The notes under the pieces were generated by a model. That model was not told the origin of the DNA and did not search any database. It was given only the letters and a program-made list of their open reading frames with translations. Made by a program: the position numbers and the translations under genes. Below are positions 6,439-9,089 of a stretch of 9,089 nt of DNA, piece after piece. The stretch comes from Bacteroidales bacterium UBA6397 (GTDB taxonomy: Bacteria > Bacteroidota > Bacteroidia > Bacteroidales > UBA932), in the NCBI GenBank assembly GCA_002439875.1, contig DJQB01000039.1:1-9089 (forward strand). The letters run 5' to 3'. How positions within the stretch are numbered: position 1 is the stretch's first letter; every line of letters begins with the position of its first letter.

Positions 6439-9072
6439 ATGAATATGAAGAGATTGGCTTCAGTAGTAATAGCTTTGCTCATTTTTGTTTCTCAGGTGTA
6501 CGCTCAGGGCTCCATAAAGGTGCAGGCTCCGGAAGTAGTGGCTGTGGATGAGCAGTTTAATGTTACTTTTATAATTGAGGGAGAAAAAGCACCTACAGAT
6601 TTTCAGTGGTCGTCAGGAGATGATTTTCAATTGGTCTGGGGACCTCAGCGTGGCTCAAGCTCAAGCATTCAGATAATAAATGGGAAGAGGTCGTCCTCCC
6701 ATCAGACCACGTTCACTTACATCCTCATCCCGAAATCAATCGGTACATTCCAACTGCCTGAGGCGACAGCGATGTTGTCCGGGGCTAAAATAGCGTCCTC
6801 TCAGCCCTCGATTCAAGTCGTAAGTGATGGAGGATCGTCCTCCAAATCTTCCGGACAAGTCGGAGGGTATTCCTCTGGCGGCGCAAAGCAATCATCCTCG
6901 GGGGAGATCCCTTCGGAGGACCTGTTCATGAGATTGTCCCTGAGCCGTTCGGAAGTGGTTGTCGGTGAGCCTATCACGGCGACTTTGAAGCTTTACCAGA
7001 GAGCCAATGTTGTCGGATTCGAGAATGCCAAACTGCCCACTTTCAACGGGTTCTGGAGTCAGGAAACATACGTTCCGGACAATATTGAATTCAAGCGGGA
7101 GAGTCTTGATGACAAAATCTACAACACTGTTGTACTGCGTAAATATGTCTTGATTCCACAGAAGTCCGGAATCATCACCATTGATCCATCGGAGTTAGTC
7201 TGTGTCATTAATGCAAGGGTGAACAATTCTTCATCAGGCAGCCTTTTTGACCAGTTCTTTCAGGATGACTACCGCCAAATCAGAAAAAGGGTGACGACAC
7301 CTGCCGTCAAAGTGAAGGTTAATCCTCTTCCGTCAGGCCAGCCGGCATCATTCGGCGGCGGTGTCGGCAATTTCGGGATATCCGCCCGTTTGACGACGGA
7401 CGAACTCAAGACGCATGATGCCGGATCATTGGTCATTACTGTTTCCGGGCGAGGAAATGTCGCTTTGCTTGAAGAGCCCAAGGTGAACTTCCCTCCTGAT
7501 TTCGAGGTGTATGACACAAAGACGACCGAAAATACCGACAAAAGCAACGGTGGCACTTCCGGCAGCAAGTCTTTTGAATATCCTTTCATCCCGAGAAGTC
7601 ACGGTGACTTCACGATTGGTCCTGTGGAGTATTCCTACTATGATGTCAATGCCGGTAAATATGTGACTCTCAGAACAGAACCATTGCACATCAAGGTTGC
7701 CAAGGGAAAAGGAGGAGACTCCGCTCCTGCGGTAACGGTCAATCCCGGAGTCGAGAGGAAGGACGTGAAGAGCCTTGCCGATGACATCAGGTTCATATTC
7801 ACAGGCAAGCCTGGCCTGTCAGGTTCGGGTTCGTTCTTTGTAGGTTCTGTGTTCTTCTGGATTCTTCTGGCTTTGATGATATTGGCGGCGGCTGCGGTGT
7901 ACCTTGCGTTCAGGAAGGTGGCCGCTATGCGGGCTGATGTGGCTGGCACGAAGAACAGACGTGCGACGAAAATGGCTCAAAAGCGTCTCAAACTGGCAGG
8001 CGAGTATCTTGACAAGAATCTTTATAGCGCTTTCTATGAGGAACTTCACAAGGCTCTCATTGGATTTGTTTCCGGCAAACTGAATATGGATATGTCCGAG
8101 ATAAGCAAAGATAACATCGCTTCCGCCCTTGCCGAGGATGGTGTGAACGAGGCTCAGACGAAGGCTTTCACCGATCTTCTTGATGCCTGTGAGTTCGCGC
8201 GCTATTCTCCAGACGGCGGCAACGAGGCTATGAGGTCGCACTACGATGCCGCACTGAAAGTGATCTCGTCAATCGATTCCTGCCTCAGAACCGGTGGAAA
8301 GTCATTGAGGAAGGTTGCCACGGTCGTGGCCTTGCTCCTGTCTCTTGGCTTTTCAATGAACATCCAGGCGAAGGATTTGGACTCTCTATGGACAGCAGGT
8401 GTGCAGGCCTACACGGACGGCAACTTCGCCGAAGCCTCTAAGGCTTGGACTTCCATTGAAGAGTCCGGGCAGAAGTCCGCGAAGTTATACTACAATCTTG
8501 GCAACGCCTGGTTCAAGCAAGGTGATTATTCTAAGGCTATCCTCAATTACGAGAGGGCCTTGAGGCTTGATCCGTCATATTCAGACGCCCGTTACAATCT
8601 TGAATTTACCGGCAATTTCGTGCAGGACAAGATTGAGCCTGTGCCGGAGTTCATTCTAAAGAGTGTTGCCAGGAAAGTCTGCTATGTGATTAGTTCCAAT
8701 GCGTGGGCGGTCATATTCCTTGTTCTTTTCGCCGCCGCCTTGATGATGGTACTTTTGTTCCTGTTGGGGGCATCGACCGGCAAGAGGCGTGTTGGATTCT
8801 ATTGTGGAATCGTACTTCTGTTGCTTTCTGTCGGAGCTTTGAGTCTCTCCGTCTGGCAGAAGTCTGACAGTGTGAAGACCGACACGGCGATCGTGATGTC
8901 ACCGGTTTCCTCAGTGAAGAGTTCTCCGTCATCCGGCTCGTCAAAGGATCTTTTCGTGATCCACGAAGGCACAAAAGTCACGATTCTTGACGAGGTTGGC
9001 TCATGGAAGAACATTGCCCTCGCGGATGGCCGCCAGGGGTGGGTTGATTCCGGCGATATTGAGATAATATAA
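6439..9072 (+). CDS. batD: BatD-BatE fusion protein
   Basis: This 877-residue ORF joins two proteins usually encoded separately. BatD part: signal peptide 1-22 (cleavage after VYA); periplasmic beta-rich oxygen-tolerance domains (about 25-420) interrupted by a Ser/Gly-rich linker at about 131-155; span 466-490; helical cytoplasmic domain about 505-615. BatE part: hydrophobic segment 626-643 ending NIQA, which looks like a BatE signal peptide; TPRs about 648-720 (LYYNLGNAWFKQGDYSKA at 683-700); spans about 755-777 and 786-805; a Ser-rich linker; and a C-terminal SH3-like domain about 838-877 ending GWVDSGDIEII. If made as one chain, the BatE segment must act as an internal membrane span that returns the TPRs to the periplasm. 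I used the ATG at 6439, four bases after batC; the ATG at 6445 is also possible. The fusion may be real or caused by a one-base insertion near 8305. Confidence 0.9.
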   Translation: MNMKRLASVVIALLIFVSQVYAQGSIKVQAPEVVAVDEQFNVTFIIEGEKAPTDFQWSSGDDFQLVWGPQRGSSSSIQIINGKRSSSHQTTFTYILIPKSIGTFQLPEATAMLSGAKIASSQPSIQVVSDGGSSSKSSGQVGGYSSGGAKQSSSGEIPSEDLFMRLSLSRSEVVVGEPITATLKLYQRANVVGFENAKLPTFNGFWSQETYVPDNIEFKRESLDDKIYNTVVLRKYVLIPQKSGIITIDPSELVCVINARVNNSSSGSLFDQFFQDDYRQIRKRVTTPAVKVKVNPLPSGQPASFGGGVGNFGISARLTTDELKTHDAGSLVITVSGRGNVALLEEPKVNFPPDFEVYDTKTTENTDKSNGGTSGSKSFEYPFIPRSHGDFTIGPVEYSYYDVNAGKYVTLRTEPLHIKVAKGKGGDSAPAVTVNPGVERKDVKSLADDIRFIFTGKPGLSGSGSFFVGSVFFWILLALMILAAAAVYLAFRKVAAMRADVAGTKNRRATKMAQKRLKLAGEYLDKNLYSAFYEELHKALIGFVSGKLNMDMSEISKDNIASALAEDGVNEAQTKAFTDLLDACEFARYSPDGGNEAMRSHYDAALKVISSIDSCLRTGGKSLRKVATVVALLLSLGFSMNIQAKDLDSLWTAGVQAYTDGNFAEASKAWTSIEESGQKSAKLYYNLGNAWFKQGDYSKAILNYERALRLDPSYSDARYNLEFTGNFVQDKIEPVPEFILKSVARKVCYVISSNAWAVIFLVLFAAALMMVLLFLLGASTGKRRVGFYCGIVLLLLSVGALSLSVWQKSDSVKTDTAIVMSPVSSVKSSPSSGSSKDLFVIHEGTKVTILDEVGSWKNIALADGRQGWVDSGDIEII
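8281..8370 (+). other. batE: BatD/BatE junction with remnant start-stop overlap
   Basis: In the current frame, codons here read CLRTGGKSLRKVATVV, running from the end of the BatD cytoplasmic domain into the BatE signal-like segment. At 8304-8308 the bases are ATTGA. Without one of the two T residues they would read ATGA: BatD would stop after Ser622 and BatE would start as M-R-K-V-A-T with a standard signal peptide. Every other gene boundary from the DUF58 stop onward is also an overlap or a gap of four bases or fewer. The TTG at 8305 could itself serve as an internal BatE start, with GGTGGAAA (8293-8300) just upstream as a weak SD. Confidence 0.65.
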
Positions 9073-9073
9073 C

Positions 9074-9089
9074 GTGAGTTCGATGAAAT
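9074..9089 (+). CDS. Possible start of the next operon gene (cut by window edge)
   Basis: One base after the batD/batE stop, a GTG (9074) opens a frame with an in-frame ATG at 9083 (V/M-S-S-M-K...). A start this close would fit the tight spacing of the operon. Only five codons are visible, so neither the gene nor its product can be judged. No terminator hairpin is visible between 9073 and the edge. Confidence 0.2.

Overview
The window holds a nearly complete Bat ('Bacteroides aerotolerance') operon on the + strand, with the 5' part of a divergent truA gene at the left edge. The gene order is moxR - DUF58 - membrane protein - batA - batB - batC - batD/batE. This order, the SPI-type signal peptides, the very short A/T-rich moxR leader and the TAnnTTTG-type promoter facing truA all point to a member of the Bacteroidota, most likely Bacteroidales. 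Base composition is moderate (roughly half G+C by eye). I cannot name a genus.

Layout. Positions 1-626 (- strand) encode the first 208 residues of tRNA pseudouridine synthase TruA, cut by the window edge. A 44-base divergent spacer follows. The + strand then carries the MoxR AAA+ ATPase (671-1663), a 65-base gap, a DUF58 protein (1729-2622), a single-span membrane protein (2625-3671), BatA (3671-4654), BatB (4651-5658), BatC (5658-6434) and one long ORF that joins BatD to BatE (6439-9072). From the DUF58 gene onward the genes are 2-4 bases apart or overlap by 1-4 bases (TAATG, ATGA, TGATG), so they are almost certainly co-transcribed and translationally coupled. A possible next gene starts in the last 16 bases.

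How the parts fit (inference from family knowledge): MoxR is a cytoplasmic chaperone-like AAA+ ATPase that works with von Willebrand A (vWA) proteins. Three proteins here, DUF58, BatA and BatB, keep a full DxSxS...T...D metal-binding (MIDAS) set. BatA and BatB have the vWA domain between membrane spans. BatC and the BatE part supply TPR repeats. The BatD part supplies large periplasmic beta-rich domains. Both the 2625-3671 protein and BatD carry a similar helical cytoplasmic domain after their membrane span, which could be the contact points for MoxR/DUF58. The operon was linked to aerotolerance in Bacteroides fragilis, but its molecular job is not settled.

The system is a known one. The most notable feature is the BatD-BatE fusion. 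At the junction, removing one T from the ATTGA at 8304-8308 would restore a standard ATGA stop/start overlap, so the fusion looks like a single-base event, either real or a sequencing error.
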